Source: Phymorhynchus buccinoides | Taxonomy: Eukaryota > Mollusca > Gastropoda > Neogastropoda > Raphitomidae | Reading direction: 5' to 3' | NCBI GenBank assembly: GCA_017654935.2 | Contig: CM065710.1 | Span: forward strand, 15,682,371 to 15,746,370 | Length of the DNA stretch: 64,000 bases | In this document: one piece after another, positions 1 through 59,140 of the stretch | How positions within the stretch are numbered: the stretch's first letter is position 1 | Layout of the letters: each line of letters starts with the position of its first letter | Notes under the pieces: model-generated | Databases searched by the model: none | Told to the model about the DNA's origin: nothing | Seen by the model: the letters and a program-made list of their open reading frames with translations, nothing else | Position numbers and translations under genes: made by a program

Positions 1-544
1 CTGGCACACCATCTTGTTCTAAGAAAAACCATTGGCCTGCCGCACAAGTTATCAAAATATTTTACACGGAGGAGTGGCCTTGCATCGTCAGAAGTTGACT
101 GGGTGCGAACCATGCTCGCTGCAGTGCAACCTCTGCCATGCAGACTTCTCTACCTCTGCCATGCGGACTTCTCTGTGAATCATGGCGGTAGAGACAATTG
201 CCGTCAACATGTTCAATCGGTGAAACATAGAAGCAGTGCATTTTGGCTCAGGAAGAGAACAAGCCGATTGCAGTCGTTTGTGGATGCTACGAAAATTTTT
301 GCCATGCTACTGAAAATTGATGGCTGGGCTACTGATTGGGAAAATTCCAAGTAGGCAGGTCTGCAAGTAGGAGGTGAAAGCAACATCAATCCAAACACAT
401 TTAACAAGCAGTTTAAAGGCAAACCTATAAACAAAGCATAAAACTGAGATGTAAACATTCATTTGACATAATATCATGCATATAACGTGTAGTTGTACAC
501 AAGGCAATACAGTTATACAGTGTGAGTTCAATATCACACAGGAT
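1..544. other. Unassigned left flank
   Basis: No exon, RNA gene or repeat family was recognised here. Short open frames occur on both strands but show no splice context, domain or match to other parts of the window. It lies in the intron upstream of the first visible exon of the DPP8/9 gene. Confidence 0.5.
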
Positions 545-802
545 TTAAACAGGGCTGTAAATTATGTTTGCCCGCACCATCTTTTTGTATCGTGAGATGG
601 AAGGGCATAACTGAATGGCAGAGGGAAGGGAATTCCAAATTGAGGAACCTGAGAAGGAAAAACTTGATTTGTATTTGTCAATTCTAGTGTTTGGCAAAAT
701 GGAGAGAGAGAGAGAGTCTGAAGTCTGAGAAGAGATTTGACAGAGATAGAGAGAGTTAGGAGACAGGCCCATACAAGAGAGAGAGTTCACAGAGTGACAC
801 AC
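545..802 (-). pseudogene. LINE reverse-transcriptase C-terminal remnant
   Basis: The minus strand encodes 85 residues ending in a stop, with the segment SGSSIWNSLPSAIQ followed by SISRYKKMVRANI. The pattern of an aromatic-Asn tryptophan motif (WNSLP), then a Ser-rich helix and a basic end, is typical of the C-terminus of non-LTR retrotransposon ORF2 proteins. It is 5'-truncated and carries a short GA-rich stretch. It is probably a dead 3' fragment left by incomplete target-primed reverse transcription. The clade (CR1, Jockey or similar) is not resolved. Confidence 0.55.
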
Positions 803-944
803 AAACAGATAGACTGAAGTCTGAAATATTTTAATGTGTTAGGCTACAGGCCCATACAAATGAGTTACCTTGGAAAGCATTTTTTTTCGAACTAAATACG
901 CTTTATGAACATATTTACAAACTCTGAGAACTATATTGTCATAT

Positions 945-1052
945 TCTCCTTTTGTTTATGTATGTTTTGTTAAATTGTTTGTGTGTATGGCTGGAGTGAT
1001 TTGTGAGGTTTTTTTTAATAATTCAAAATCATTGTGATGCGAATGAGTTAAA
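945..1052 (-). mobile_element. R5 MITE, end fragment
   Basis: This 108-bp piece matches the right end of the full R5 copy at 27552-27944 in the same orientation and ends in GCGAATGAGTTAA. It stops 73 bp before the exon 1 acceptor, so transposon sequence makes up most of the immediate upstream intron. Confidence 0.7.
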
Positions 1053-1125
1053 GTTTTGCTTAAACCACTTGTCACTCATTTTTTATTTATTTATGCTTTC
1101 CCACTGTTTTTAACCCTGCTTTCAG

Positions 1126-47886
<46,761 letters not shown>

Positions 47887-48640
47887 TTGGTTCTTCCCCT
47901 CCCCTCCCCACCCCCCTTCACCTCTCCTCCAGCCTCTTAACCCGCTTGCAACCCAACAACGCCCCCCCCCCACTCGCATACCTTTGCTGTGCGTTGACGA
48001 GATCCCCCCTCCCTTCCACTCCCCCCCCCCCTGAAAAGGAAAGGAGTGGCATTATTACTGTGGATGGATGGGCATTTTGTGTTTTATGAAAGAGTTGGAG
48101 AGGGAGGGAGGGAGAGGGAGAACTTTGAAAACTTTGACTCGTGCATGCAACCTTACTCATACGTTGCACGCGGCATGCATGCACGCAAGCACATACACAG
48201 ATGGAGCTAGCGAGCGTGTCTGTAGAAGGCCAGGCAGATTTGCTCTTGCAGTTGTTTGTTACTTGCAGTTGTGGTTTTTTTTTAAGCATTCTTTTTTAGT
48301 TGTTGGTTGTAGAGTTATTTGGGACTGTTGAAGTTAAGCCCACAGCCGGCATAATATAAACGATTCTCGATAGGCGTTGCGCGCCGTCATTTGTGACAGT
48401 GCATGGGAAAAACCAGACATAATGGAATTTTGGCATAAATTGAGATTTAATTTTTCATGGTGGAGCAAAGATTCCTTGTTAATACACAGAAAACTGAATT
48501 GAGTTATCTTGTCTAGTTTTTATTTTATAATTATTTGAAGTTTGGCATTCGAAATAGATCATTTGCAGAAATCGGGCATAGAAGATACAATTTTGCCTCT
48601 TTGTTTCTATTGACTTGATTTAGAAAACGATCAAATAAAC
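47887..48640 (+). other. Probable 3' untranslated region
   Basis: C-rich for the first 150 bases, then AT-rich. AATAAA at 48634-48639 is a possible polyadenylation signal, about 750 bases after the stop. The transcript end cannot be fixed from sequence alone. Confidence 0.4.
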
Positions 48641-49481
48641 AAAGAAATCATTCAAAATTGTCTTTCATGTTGTGGATACTGGTAGAACACATAAAAATAG
48701 ACATAAATATGCCCTAAATAGAACATTGATATTTTGGGGGTTGTTGACTATTTTTTTGGCTTTTGCTAAAAACATTCTTGAGCGACTTATGTAGGTTTTT
48801 CCCATGCACCATCACATTTGTCTCGCAGCTTGAGCGCAACAGCGATGGTTCAGCCCTTCTTTTTTCCCCTGTTGTGCGAGCCACTGCGAGACGGCACGTT
48901 TCTGACCCCATCCTTGGAATCGGTTGATATAATCATATATCGTCGGTGAAATTCAAAAACCTCGTATCTCGATTTTTGAGTTAGATACAATCATACATAG
49001 TCAGCTGTTTCATTTTCCCCCGCCAACTTCCACCAAAAGCTTGTATCTCTAACGACTTTCTATCTGGGGTAAATGAGGTTGTGTAAATGGAAGAAAAACT
49101 CTTGTAAGTCCCAAATTCAGATCTAGTTAAGGACAAAAACCTTGTATCTTCGTTCTTTTCAAGTATTAAAAAAAAAAGAGAAAAGAAAAGTAATTTGAAC
49201 AAAATGCTGGACTAAACTCACAATGTCTTGAACAACATATTCTCATAGTTAATAAATTTATTTATTTAAGAAAATTTATATAGCGCTTCACCTTGTGATA
49301 AATGCGGTTAATTTAAAAAATGTTTTTCATTTTTCTCAAAACTACCAAAATTGAGATACAACGTTTTTTAATTTCACCGACGATATGCCTTTTTACCCTT
49401 CCATTTGTTTGTTTTAGTAACTTTTACTGTGTGTTGTTTTTAATCTGTTGTTTTAATTCCTTGGGAGCGGTTGTTATGCCT
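48641..49481. other. Unassigned right flank
   Basis: AT-rich with nothing recognised except TTTATATAGCGCTTCACC near 49275, probably the end of an old retroelement. Confidence 0.4.
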
Positions 49482-49877
49482 TTAACTCATTTGCATAACA
49501 ATGATTTTGAATCATTAAAAAACCTCGCAAATCACTCCAGCCATACACACAAACAAAACATACATAAACAAAAGGAGAAATGAAAGAAGATTACAGGGTT
49601 TTTACTTCAGGTTTGGACATAGGGAAGTGGTAGATCAGACTTTTTTTTATATAGACTTTATATAGAAAAACTCTCCACACCGATTGGTTTCCCCCACAAC
49701 AAACCACTACAAAAGCAAAGTCAGAGGTAAAATTGTGGTCTAAGGGAGTGAAGCGAGTTTAGAAGCGACCAGGGTATGGCGTGCACACAGATTAACTTCC
49801 CTTGAAGCAAATGCATCAAATTGACAGCTATCTATTAATTCCGGACATATATGGCCGGAACGACTTGAATGAGTTAA
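49482..49877 (+). mobile_element. R5 MITE, full copy
   Basis: TTAACTCATTTGCATAACAA start and GACTTGAATGAGTTAA end. Confidence 0.8.
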
Positions 49878-50873
49878 GAAATTGCTTAACTTTTTAAGCC
49901 CCTGATTCCGCCCATGACATCCATTACTTTCTCCTACCAAGCCGTCTAAAACCGCCCCCGTACACCCACTTCGTTATGTATTTTGGAGTTAAAATTGCAA
50001 TATCAAAAAATCTAAAATATCACATAACAAAAAAAACATTGCAAGTCAAACATTCTTCATTTATACACAAACCCTGAACATTTGAAGTCAATCCATCAAG
50101 TAGTTATTTTTTAATATTTTTTTAAACAAAGTACCCCATTTCAGGCCGAGTTTACCAACATTAATTTGGTGGTTACAGGGAGTAGAGTCGTCATTTTAAT
50201 CGGGGTTACAAGTGTTAAACCAAACTTTCCACATCTTACTCTGCTTACCCTTCATGCCCCCCCTCCCCCCACCCTCCACCCCTTCCCTACCCTAGCTTAT
50301 CATAAGCGTGTGGCAGGATCCTAGAAAAGGATTGGCCTTACTTGTGAAAGGACGTTTTGTTTGTGTATGTGTGTGTGTGTTTTAATAAGAGATACTGCGA
50401 GTGAGCCTTGAAGGTTTTGCCTCTTCGCTTGTTTTGTTTAAAAAAAAAAAAAAAGTGTTTTTAAGTTGTTGATGGTAAAGGTACTTGGGAGCGATTGTTT
50501 TAAGTTGAGGAATGTGTAGCATTTTGTGTGTGTGTGTGTGTTCGTTAAACTTCTGCTTTTAAGATAGAACGAATAGACTTGTGTGACAACTCGGCACAAA
50601 CAAACAAAAACGCTTTTTGTGTGTGTGGAAGAAAAGGAAGGAGGGTGAGAGGAGGAGAAAAGATGATTAAGCCTTGACCTTTGACATTGCTTTAAAGGTC
50701 AAAAGAATCAGGAGGTCAGAGGTCAAGCATAAAGGTCAGTCAAGGAGAAATCAGTGGCTTGGGGGTGGGGCTTGTACTTTTAGCATTAATTTGTGCACAC
50801 TCGCTCCCCCCGGTCGCTGTTTTTAACATGTACATATTTATTGGTGTCTTGTTCGTGATGCATTCGTATTTAT
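49878..50873. other. Unassigned intergenic sequence
   Basis: Contains the phrase TTTTTAAGCCCCTGATTCCG, also near 54490, and short GT tracts. No gene was recognised. Confidence 0.4.
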
Positions 50874-50875
50874 CA

Positions 50876-51200
50876 CAGTGGAACCTCCCTTATAAGACCT
50901 CATTTTGGATGATTTTTGAAGGTCTTAACCTCCCTTATAAGACCTTCAAAAATCATCCAAAATGACGAAAAATAACCCTGATCGCTTCTCGGCCTTTTGG
51001 CTGAGTGATTCAGGAACATAAATTTTTGTTTATACCCTGGTTGGTTTGTTCAGCCCGAAAGCCGATACGCGACGTTAAACTGAACTTCCATCCAAAATGA
51101 GGTCTTATAAGGGAGGTAATTTTAACACTTACAAAGAAGGGCAATGTCTCAGAGAAGTAGGTCTTATTGGGAGGGAGTCTTATAGTGGGAGGTTCCACTG
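50876..51200. mobile_element. R3 MITE carrying a U2-chimeric insertion
   Basis: CAGTGGAACCTCCCTTATAA start, a doubled left end, then foreign DNA (50981-51088), then the normal R3 remainder to GGAGGTTCCACTG. Confidence 0.8.
50981..51088 (+). pseudogene. U2 snRNA 5' end fused to retroelement tail
   Basis: The first 25 bases (ATCGCTTCTCGGCCTTTTGG then CTGAG) match the universal 5' end of U2 snRNA with one difference (G for A). The match then stops. The remainder ends GACGTTAAACTGAAC, the kind of 3' end seen in invertebrate non-LTR elements and SINEs. This is best read as a chimeric retrocopy made by template switching, or a U2-headed SINE. It lacks the branch-recognition and Sm regions, so it is not a working U2 gene. 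Confidence 0.7.
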
Positions 51201-51296
51201 TATATATCCTTGTAAAAGACGATATAATGAGAGGGGAGAGGAACTTGATTGGGTTTGGGAGAAGGCTTCATTGAGTTTCTATTTGCCTATCCATTA

Positions 51297-51795
51297 CAGT
51301 GGAACCTCCCTTATAAGACCTCCCATTATAAGACTTCCTCCTACCCCCCCCCCCCCCCCGTGGGGATACTGGGGGGCCTTTTGAATAAATAGTTCCCCCA
51401 CCTTCTGGAAGTTCTGTGCTTGTAGCTTCCTCTAATCTGCCACTCTCTTTGACTCTGCCTTCTACCTTACCGGTCCATTCTCCTGCCTTTTTTTTCACGA
51501 AACACTTTCAAAAAGATTTCCTCCTCCAGCCGAAGTCGGACTTGCTGGGCCTAACTAATTTCTGAGTTAGGCGCATAACGGCAGCATGACACATCTGCGC
51601 TAGTATTCGACACGAAACTGTGAGAGCGATCGAGGAAGAAGAAGAAGAAGACTCCCTCCCACATAAGACCTACTTCTCCGAGACATTGCCCTTCTATTGT
51701 AAGTATTAAAATGACCTCCCTTATAAGACCCCTCCCTTATAAGGCCTCATTTTGGATGATTTCTGAAGGTCTTATAGGGGAGGTAGGTTACACTG
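51297..51795. mobile_element. R3 MITE split by reversed R1
   Basis: CAGTGGAACCTCCCTTATAA start and GGTTACACTGTA end; R1 (about 51350-51650, minus) lies between. The R1 copy includes the long 5' end ending GAGCGATCGAGGAAGAAG. Confidence 0.78.
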
Positions 51796-51890
51796 TACCT
51801 CTCTCTCTCTCACGTGTGTAAAGGATGATGCAGGGCGTGTTCACATGAGTGCGTGCGTCTTAAGAGCCAAAATTCTTTTATGCGCGATTT

Positions 51891-52560
51891 TTAACCCTTT
51901 CACCGCCCAAGTCGCATTTTAGCACCACAATGATTTAACACCTATGTCACTAAAAGGCATCAAATTGGGGTCTATTATCCAAAGACCCTATTGTCTTAGT
52001 TTTGGGAAGTAAGGATAGACCTTATTTTGGCAAAGGTCAAGATGTGCCACCCCCCCCTAGATATCTCGGTTAATTCTATTTTTTCAATTGCCTTTCTTAC
52101 CATACATAAAGCTGTATTTTAGGAACATTTTTAGCTAATAACTTTTTGGAATACTAACCCTAACCCTAACCCTACTCCCAAACCAACCCTACCCCCCACC
52201 GTATAAGACGGAAAAACGCAACGAACCACAACTGTGACAAATCGCGGTGTACTGCAGTACATAGTGGGGGGTAGGGTTAGGTTTAGGGCTAGGGTTAGGG
52301 CTAGACTTTAGTATTCCAAAAAGGTTATTAGCTGATAAATGTTCCTAAAATACAGCTTTATGTATGGTAAGAAAGGCAAAAACGGAAAAATAGAATTAAC
52401 CGAGAAATGCAAGGGGGGTGGCACATCTTTACCTTTACCCTTATTTTATATATATGACAGTCACGAGGAATCCCCAATACTGTAGATGGATTTTGTTCTC
52501 TACCCAGGTAATTTCAATGGACATTTTTCGGCTGAAATTTGGTTGGCGGTGAACGGGTTA
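51891..52560. mobile_element. R2 MITE split by R4
   Basis: TTAACCCTTTCACCGCCCAA start and GGCGGTGAACGGGTTA end. The interior is interrupted by the R4 copy at 52029-52439, so R2 is the older insertion. Its right end abuts the R5 copy that follows. Confidence 0.85.
52029..52439. mobile_element. R4 hAT-like element, copy 3
   Basis: An exact 8-bp duplication CTTATTTT is at 52021-52028 and 52440-52447. Arms and spacer orientation are as in copy 1 (AACGAACCACAACTGTGACA). Confidence 0.88.
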
Positions 52561-52950
52561 GCTCGTTCGCATCGCAACGATTTTGAATTATTAAAAAAAC
52601 CTCACAAATCACTCCAGTCCATACACACAAACAAAACAGACATAAACAAAAGGAGAATTGAAAGAAGATTACAGGTTTTTACTTCTGTTTAGACATAGGG
52701 AAGTGGTAGATCAGACTTTTTTTATATATAGACTTTATATAGAAAAACATCTCTCACACCGATTGGTTTCCCCCACAACAAACCACTACAAAAGCAAAGT
52801 TAGAGGCAAAATTGTGGTCTAAGGGAGTTTAGAAGTGACCAAGGTATGGTGTGCACACAGATTTACTTCGTTTTGAAGCAAATGCATCAAATTGACAGCC
52901 ATAGTCTATTAATTCCGGACATATATGGCCGGAACTATTTGAATGAGTTA
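52558..52950 (+). mobile_element. R5 MITE, full copy
   Basis: TTAGCTCGTTCGCATCGC start and TTTGAATGAGTTA end. It shares its first bases with the end of R2. Confidence 0.75.
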
Positions 52951-53450
52951 CGGCGAAAAATCGACGGCGATAATCGCCCACGATGACATTTTATCGCCTC
53001 CAACAGTAAAGTAATTCTGTACACCCATAGGCGCGATAATCACGAGCAGTCAGTCGAAAATCGCTCACGGTTTTATTTTATCACTTCAAGCGAAAAAATA
53101 TTTTTGTCGCCGTCGAAAATAGTCTGAAAGTGGGCAGAGCTAAAACATCACGCCATTTTTTTTCAACCAGCATGGCTTCCCAAAGCGTGGAGAAACTTGT
53201 GGTTCTGGGTGAAAAACGTTGCGTGCAGTTCCGTAGGCGCGATCAGGATTTTTAGCGAGATGTTTGAACAGCGCGCCATCGAAAATCGCCTGCGATTTCA
53301 GTGTCGATGGAATTGCAAGCTGTCGAAAGTCGCGAGCGATTCAAGCCAGCGAAAATAGCGCATACGGAATTCCGGCTTTAGACAGTCAACATGTAGTATG
53401 TAAATTAGGCTAAGCCAGCGTTTTGGGGTAGTCAAGGAGATAGTTTAGCC

Positions 53451-54032
53451 TACCGTATTTTTCGGCTCATTAGGCGCTGCTTTGTATGAGGCGAATAGGG
53501 CAATTTTCAAGAAAAATCTGACAAAATCCAAGTAAAAGGCGCCCTCGTTTATAAGGCGATACACACCTCGCAACAGAAAGTCAAAGTTTGAAGCCCGTAC
53601 ACGTCCTGTAGACGATTACCGACCACCATTATTGTTGTAGACGAGAGTTGGCTCCCTTCTCAAATAATCGAAACTTCCGTTTTTGCGACTTCCGGTTGTT
53701 GTGTTTGGCCAATTCTTCGCAAAAACTGGTAGAATTATGGCATTTTAAGCTCTACAACGATGCTTTTTACATCCAATGAAGGGTTATGGCATCTGTTGGA
53801 CGGTATCTCGGATGATAATAGGGATTTTGAAGCATTTTAACGTGAGTATTCGTCGTATCGGCGACTCGTTACCACTTTCGATGTTGTGACTCACAGTAGA
53901 CTGTACTGAACACGGCAATCGTTGCCTCTCTTCTCACGATTTTGTTCACTAATAGGGCGCCCTCGTTTATTAGGCGCATAGGTCGAAATTGGAGAAAAAT
54001 AATATCGCCTTATAGTCCGAAAAATACGGTAA
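53451..54032. mobile_element. R9 MITE, full length
   Basis: TACCGTATTTTTCGGCTCAT start and CCGAAAAATACGGTA end, TA flanks, 580 bp. AAGGCG phrases occur just inside both ends. No transposase was seen. Confidence 0.75.
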
Positions 54033-54892
54033 TTTACACACTACTACCAGTCAAGGAGATAGTTAACATGGGTGCTACTCTTTCATTTTTTACACTGATT
54101 TCAGTATTTTTAATTTTACCAGAAACTGAACTTCAGGTTTTTTTTTAATTCATCCAAAAAAAAAAAAAAATTGACCACAAGCGATTTTGAACTTAGTCTG
54201 GTTGTTCTGTCTTGGAAGTTTACAAAGGCAATGTAATCATTTTACAAGGCTTATTAGACTCAAACTGTCTCTGTCTATCATTTTAACTGTCTGTCTGTCT
54301 CTCTCTCTTAACTTTTTTTTTTTCTCTCTCTCTTAACTTGCCCCCCTTGAATCGTCCGACGGGGCTCTGTCCCTGTACCTGCCGGGGCCATGGGTCCCTG
54401 GATCCCTGCCTTTCATTTTTTTTTCATTTTGTGGAGAGGCACCCATGAATTTAGCCTAATTTACATACCACTACCCGAGTTGACTGTCTTAACTTTTTAA
54501 GCCCCTTATAGCCTGATTCCGCCCATGACATCCATTGGGTCCCTGGACCCCTGCCTTTCAGTATTTTTTTTGCAATTTTTTCACATATCCATGAGTTTAG
54601 CCTAATTCACATACCCATTAATTTGGTGTTTGACTGTCTTAAGACACACTCATGATTACACGCCCAGATATTTTTGTTTTGCTTTTTTTTTCGTTTTGGA
54701 TGTGACTCACAGTCATTAACGGGTCTTCCACACTTTTTAGTTTGTTTTGGAGTGAGAATGATGAAATAGAATGATATTGGTGTTTTTTTGTAGTTACGAG
54801 GCGAAAAACATGTACCAGTATTTTGTCGTTTAGCTCTAACAGGTACACTTTTTTTTTTTTGTCCTTGATTTTGTTTTTGCATGTACATGATG

Positions 54893-54931
<39 letters not shown>

Positions 54932-55261
54932 GAATGAATGAATAACTTTTATTTTCTGAGGATAATAAAGTATAAATACTTTTTTTCATCCAGTCCTCAG
55001 AGAGAGAGAGAGAGAGGTTTAAACTATGTGGACTGAAGAGAGAGAGAGTGTCTGATTTTGTGTGCGTGAGAGAGGGTGAGTGTGTGTGAGTGTGTATGTG
55101 TATGTGTGTGTATGTGTGCACGCACTCATGTGTGTGGTGTTGGCATGCTGTATGCATTCACTTGCATACGCCTACTACACGTGTGTAATTATGTGTACTC
55201 CACGAATACCGGTATTACATTTTATCTGCTGTACGTTTTTTTCTTTTCATTTTTGGTTATT
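54033..55261. other. Simple-repeat intergenic sequence
   Basis: (GA)n at 54897-54928 and near 55000. Two similar phrases with CCTGGA(T/C)CCCTGCCTTTCA near 54400 and 54550 mark a diverged local duplication. No gene was recognised. Confidence 0.5.
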
Positions 55262-55514
55262 TGTAACCCTTTCACCGCCGATGTCGCATTTTAGCACCAT
55301 ATTGATTTAGCACCCATGCCACTAAAAGGCATGAAAGTTGGATCAGTTATCCAATATCCTTATGTTGTTAATTTGGAGAAATAAGGAAAGGGTTTATTTG
55401 TAGCATGTCATTCGGGGGATTCACAGTACTGTACTGCATATGCTAACTTTTCGTTACCTAGGTAAGTTTGAGAGAAAGTTTTGGATGAAAAATGGCTGGC
55501 AGCGAAAGGGTTAA
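55262..55514. mobile_element. R2 MITE
   Basis: GTAACCCTTTCACCGCCGAT start and GGCAGCGAAAGGGTTAA end. Confidence 0.8.
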
Positions 55515-56423
55515 TCTTCTGGGTGTTTTTATTTATTCAAAGATTTCGCATGTGCGCATGTTGTGATCGTTTATTTTGTTGTTGCTGATTTAGCTTCCTC
55601 GGGACGGATGAGCCGGAGCCGGCTCATGGCTCGCCCAACCGTTTAGGACGAATGGCCCGGCTCCGGCTCCTAAGAGGTTTTGATTTCTGGCGTGTAACCA
55701 GCTTTCCAGTGCGACGTCATAACCTACTTTCAGTTTTCTTTGACCTTGCCTCTCTTGAAATCAACCAATCATTGCATAGTTTACATTCAGCTTTGGTTGT
55801 AGAGGGGGGTCAAAGATCGGAATGTGAAATTTTCCTTCTTTCTATGTGTTAGCTGTTTTCGTCAATAGGAGACAAACGACGAAGGTATGGAATCTGATAT
55901 TTCACGATCGTTTAGTACATGGTGCTAGTAATCTTATCTGAAAATATTGATGCCTAACTCTTCATAACTTGGTTTTGGTGATTGTTTTACGAACCTAGTC
56001 AAATGCCCAGTCCCCACAGAACAAGGGGAAATAATTCAGCCAGTTCCGAGTGAGTTAACCCTGTGCTAAAACCAAAGACTGTATAGGGGAAGATAAGCAT
56101 CCGGTCTCTTTTCCCTATATGAGTAGTGAGGACAGAAACACTGGTTATGTCCCTTTTAAACAGGACACATTTTGCACGTCGATAGGCCAGTTGAGTTCTC
56201 CGTTCAAGTTCCAGTCCGAGTTTTGGGATAGTCTCCACTGTGAAAAGTGTACTGTCCCCACTAACGATAACTCTATCAGCCCGGTTCGCCGAGCTCTTAA
56301 GTAATCCATCTTACCCTTTTAGAATATCTTTGCTAATACTTGCACCACTTAAAAAAAAAAATCACCCCCCCCCTAGATGGTTAACTCTTGTTGTTATTGT
56401 TAAAACCTCCTTCATAACTCCTA
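55515..56423. other. Unassigned intergenic sequence
   Basis: Has a small palindromic GGAGCCGGCTC cluster near 55615-55670. No gene was recognised. Confidence 0.4.
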
Positions 56424-56991
56424 CAGACAAACCCCTATTTTACGACCCTCTGTTAAGTGACCACCTCTCATTTGAGACCGGATTTGTTGGCACAGATGCA
56501 TTTTACTATGTAAACGACCTCTCTTAAACGACTTCCTCTAAAACGCGACTTACGACCGCCATTTTGTTGGTTTTTACGACCGTTGTTGTCGTCTGCATAG
56601 ACTTCGAGCAAAGGGAAACAACCACGGTCAAGGGTCTGAAAGCGGAGTCGCTTCCCTTGTTGTAGAAAAGATGGCGGAGAGCGTAGGAAAAGCACGAAAA
56701 CCACTGACTTTGAAAAAGAAAACCACTGACTTTGGACGAGAGTGGAGGTGATTAACAGAAGTCGGCGAAGTGAAACTGTAATACATCGATTGCACAATCC
56801 TATGGAGTTGGAAAGACCCAAATCCAGTTTTAATATGTCATTGTATGTGTGCATGAAGAAGAGAGTATGAACTGTGCTGAACTTTTTCTTTCTACGGCTG
56901 CCAGTGAAAACCTCCGTCATACGACCCCTCCAATTTACGACCGATTTTTCCGGACATTTTGGAAGTCTTAAAATAGAGGTTTGTCTGTACT
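56424..56991. mobile_element. Pogo/Tigger-like MITE
   Basis: TACAGACAAACCCCTATTTT start and TAGAGGTTTGTCTGTA end give TIRs with a TA target duplication. Tc1/mariner-pogo elements use TA. The interior repeats ACGACC phrases and is non-coding. Confidence 0.75.
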
Positions 56992-57027
56992 AGCAAAGAA
57001 AATACTATGACATAGGTGAAAGTGGTT

Positions 57028-57095
57028 CAGGCATGCTCCTGAAATCAGGATTCAAAAAGTTGATACTGGAAAGACCTGTCAGGATTGGCCATCTT

Positions 57096-57126
<31 letters not shown>

Positions 57127-57135
57127 TGAGTGAGT

Positions 57136-57176
<41 letters not shown>

Positions 57177-57570
57177 GATGCTTTATTCAACTGATTCAGT
57201 GATTGTATTATGTATTGTGTTCTTGGGTGGGGTGAGTGGTGGTGATGGTAATGGTGTGTGTGTGCGTGCATGTATGTGTGTGCCTATTTGCATGTGTGTG
57301 AGCGATTGTTTGTTTTTTGTTTTTGTTGAATTTCTTGCTTTTAATTTTTGTTGTTAAGCGCATAGAGCTCCACATTTGGCGGAGGAGTGCGCTATATAAA
57401 TGAGTCACTATTATCATTATTATCTTGTCATCCAAAGTCACCGTCTTTGTATATTGCAGCCAACATTGATGGCAGATTAAAACAAGATGATAGATATGCA
57501 ATTCTAACACCACCCCCACCCAAGAGAGTCCAGATTTCCAAGTTTTGGCGATTTCAAATCAACTGTGGTT
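57028..57570 (+). repeat. R7 repeat interrupted by GA tract
   Basis: TTCAGGCATGCTCCTGAAAT start; (GA)n/(GAGT)n and a GCGCTATATAAATGAGTCAC retroelement tail are inserted at 57096-57425; R7 resumes with TTGATGGCAGATTAAAACAA. Confidence 0.65.
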
Positions 57571-57739
57571 GTGGTAGGAAGTGATCATCATACTATCTCT
57601 CTATAAATCGGTAACTTCTCCACGGATGTTTGTCAAACAAAGAAAAAAGATTTAAGATTAATTTTTGTTGTTAATTTTTTTTTTCTGTTGAAAAGTAGAA
57701 AGGGTCATGCGTGGTTTTAAAGGAATCTTTCATAAACAT

Positions 57740-57915
57740 TGAACACTTGACTATCCCCCGAAGTCGGAGTGTGGCTGCCCACGTGGCGGGGCTAATCAAA
57801 AACGGTCACACACATAATGTTCTCATCCCTGGCTGGTGCATTTGTACCATAGTGTTCAAGGGCTTTGGCTGTTGGGATGATCCCTGGAGTCTTTAAGCCA
57901 GGGAGCGGCAGCAAC
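57740..57915 (+). mobile_element. SINE (family S3) copy
   Basis: Best preserved S3 copy: CGAAGTCGGAGTGTGGCTGC start, GATGATCCCTGGAGTCTTTA near the end, and a CAACAACAACAAAC tail. Confidence 0.65.
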
Positions 57916-58155
57916 AACAACAAACACTTGACTGTAAACTGGATTTTAAAATTTCATTGGAATTTTCTTTTGATCACATTTTTATGAACAATCTTACTAT
58001 AATATTTAAACTTCTATCTATACATATCTAAAATAAAACAGAAAAAAGATCGGAATATAATAATAATATTGAGTACTATTAAAAAGTTGTGTGTGTGTGT
58101 GCCAATTTGCTAAAATTATTAAGCATTCTTTGACTCTACTGTTAATGTCAATAAA

Positions 58156-58323
58156 TAAGTGGAACCTCCCTTAGAAGACCTCCCATTATAAGACTCCCTC
58201 CCATATAAGACCTACTTCTCTGAGACATTGCCCTTCTTTGTAAGTCTTAAAATTACCTCCCTTATAAGACCCCTCCCTTATAAGACCTCATTTTGGATGG
58301 TTTTGAAGGGAGATTCCACTGTA
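58156..58323. mobile_element. R3 MITE
   Basis: AGTGGAACCTCCCTTAGAAG start and GGGAGATTCCACTGTA end; ends partly decayed. Confidence 0.75.
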
Positions 58324-58497
58324 TAACATTTTCCCCTGAGTGCTAAACTTAATGTGCATACTTCGTCTATATTAATCGTGTGCATGCATGCAAGTGTTGT
58401 TTATGCCGATATATACGCTAAAATGATGATGCATTCTTTGACTACATAATATATGAATATGATAATTGTGGAATGCCTGTACAATTTTTTGTCCTTT

Positions 58498-59140
58498 GCC
58501 GATCTACGAAGTAGATCGCAAAGGAGTATGTGTTTGGTCCGGTTTGTTTGTTTTTCTGTCTGTCCCAAGGATATCTCCCGAACCGCTTGACTGAATCGCT
58601 TCAAATTTTGTGTGGTGGTGTGTCACCATGAGAGGAAGGCATCCGCGCAAAAAATTTCGCCATCCTGACCTTGACCCTGGTGTACGACCTTGAAAACCGA
58701 AACTCTTTAAGGGGCCATAACTTCCACACACCGGTCTTAGAGTCTTCAAATTTGGCATGGAGGTACTTTGGCTTATGCCCGTTCTGACGATGGCATGATC
58801 AAGATCAAGGTCACGGTCCGGGAGATCGGTAGGCCTTGAAAGTGGTAGGGGTCTACAAATTGGGTTTTAAGCCATATTTTCCACATTTGTACTTGACAGA
58901 AGCGCTTCAGATTGTGTGTAGTACTGTATACCCTAGAGTAGAAAACATTTGAGCATAAATTATCGCCATGCTAACCTTGACCTTGAAGTGTGACCTTGAA
59001 AACCGAAATTTCCTTCTTTGCGCTATATATTTCTTCTTCAAGCTGTATCTCGTGAACTAGAAGACAGAATCCCTTCCAATTTTGTGTCAGGATGTGACAC
59101 TAAGAGTATAACGCATTCTTACATAAATTATCCTTTGGAA
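58498..59140. repeat. R12-type repeat
   Basis: TGACCTTGACC and AAGTGTGACCTTGAAAAC phrases alternate with statements like CTTCAAATTTTGTGT(G/C). It resembles 24240-24970. Confidence 0.55.

Noticed and set aside
103..354. Small gene at the left edge
   Set aside because: No codon, domain or splice evidence; ordinary chance frame.
50981..51005. Intact U2 snRNA gene
   Set aside because: Only the first 25 nt match; branch-site recognition, Sm site and 3' stem-loops are absent.
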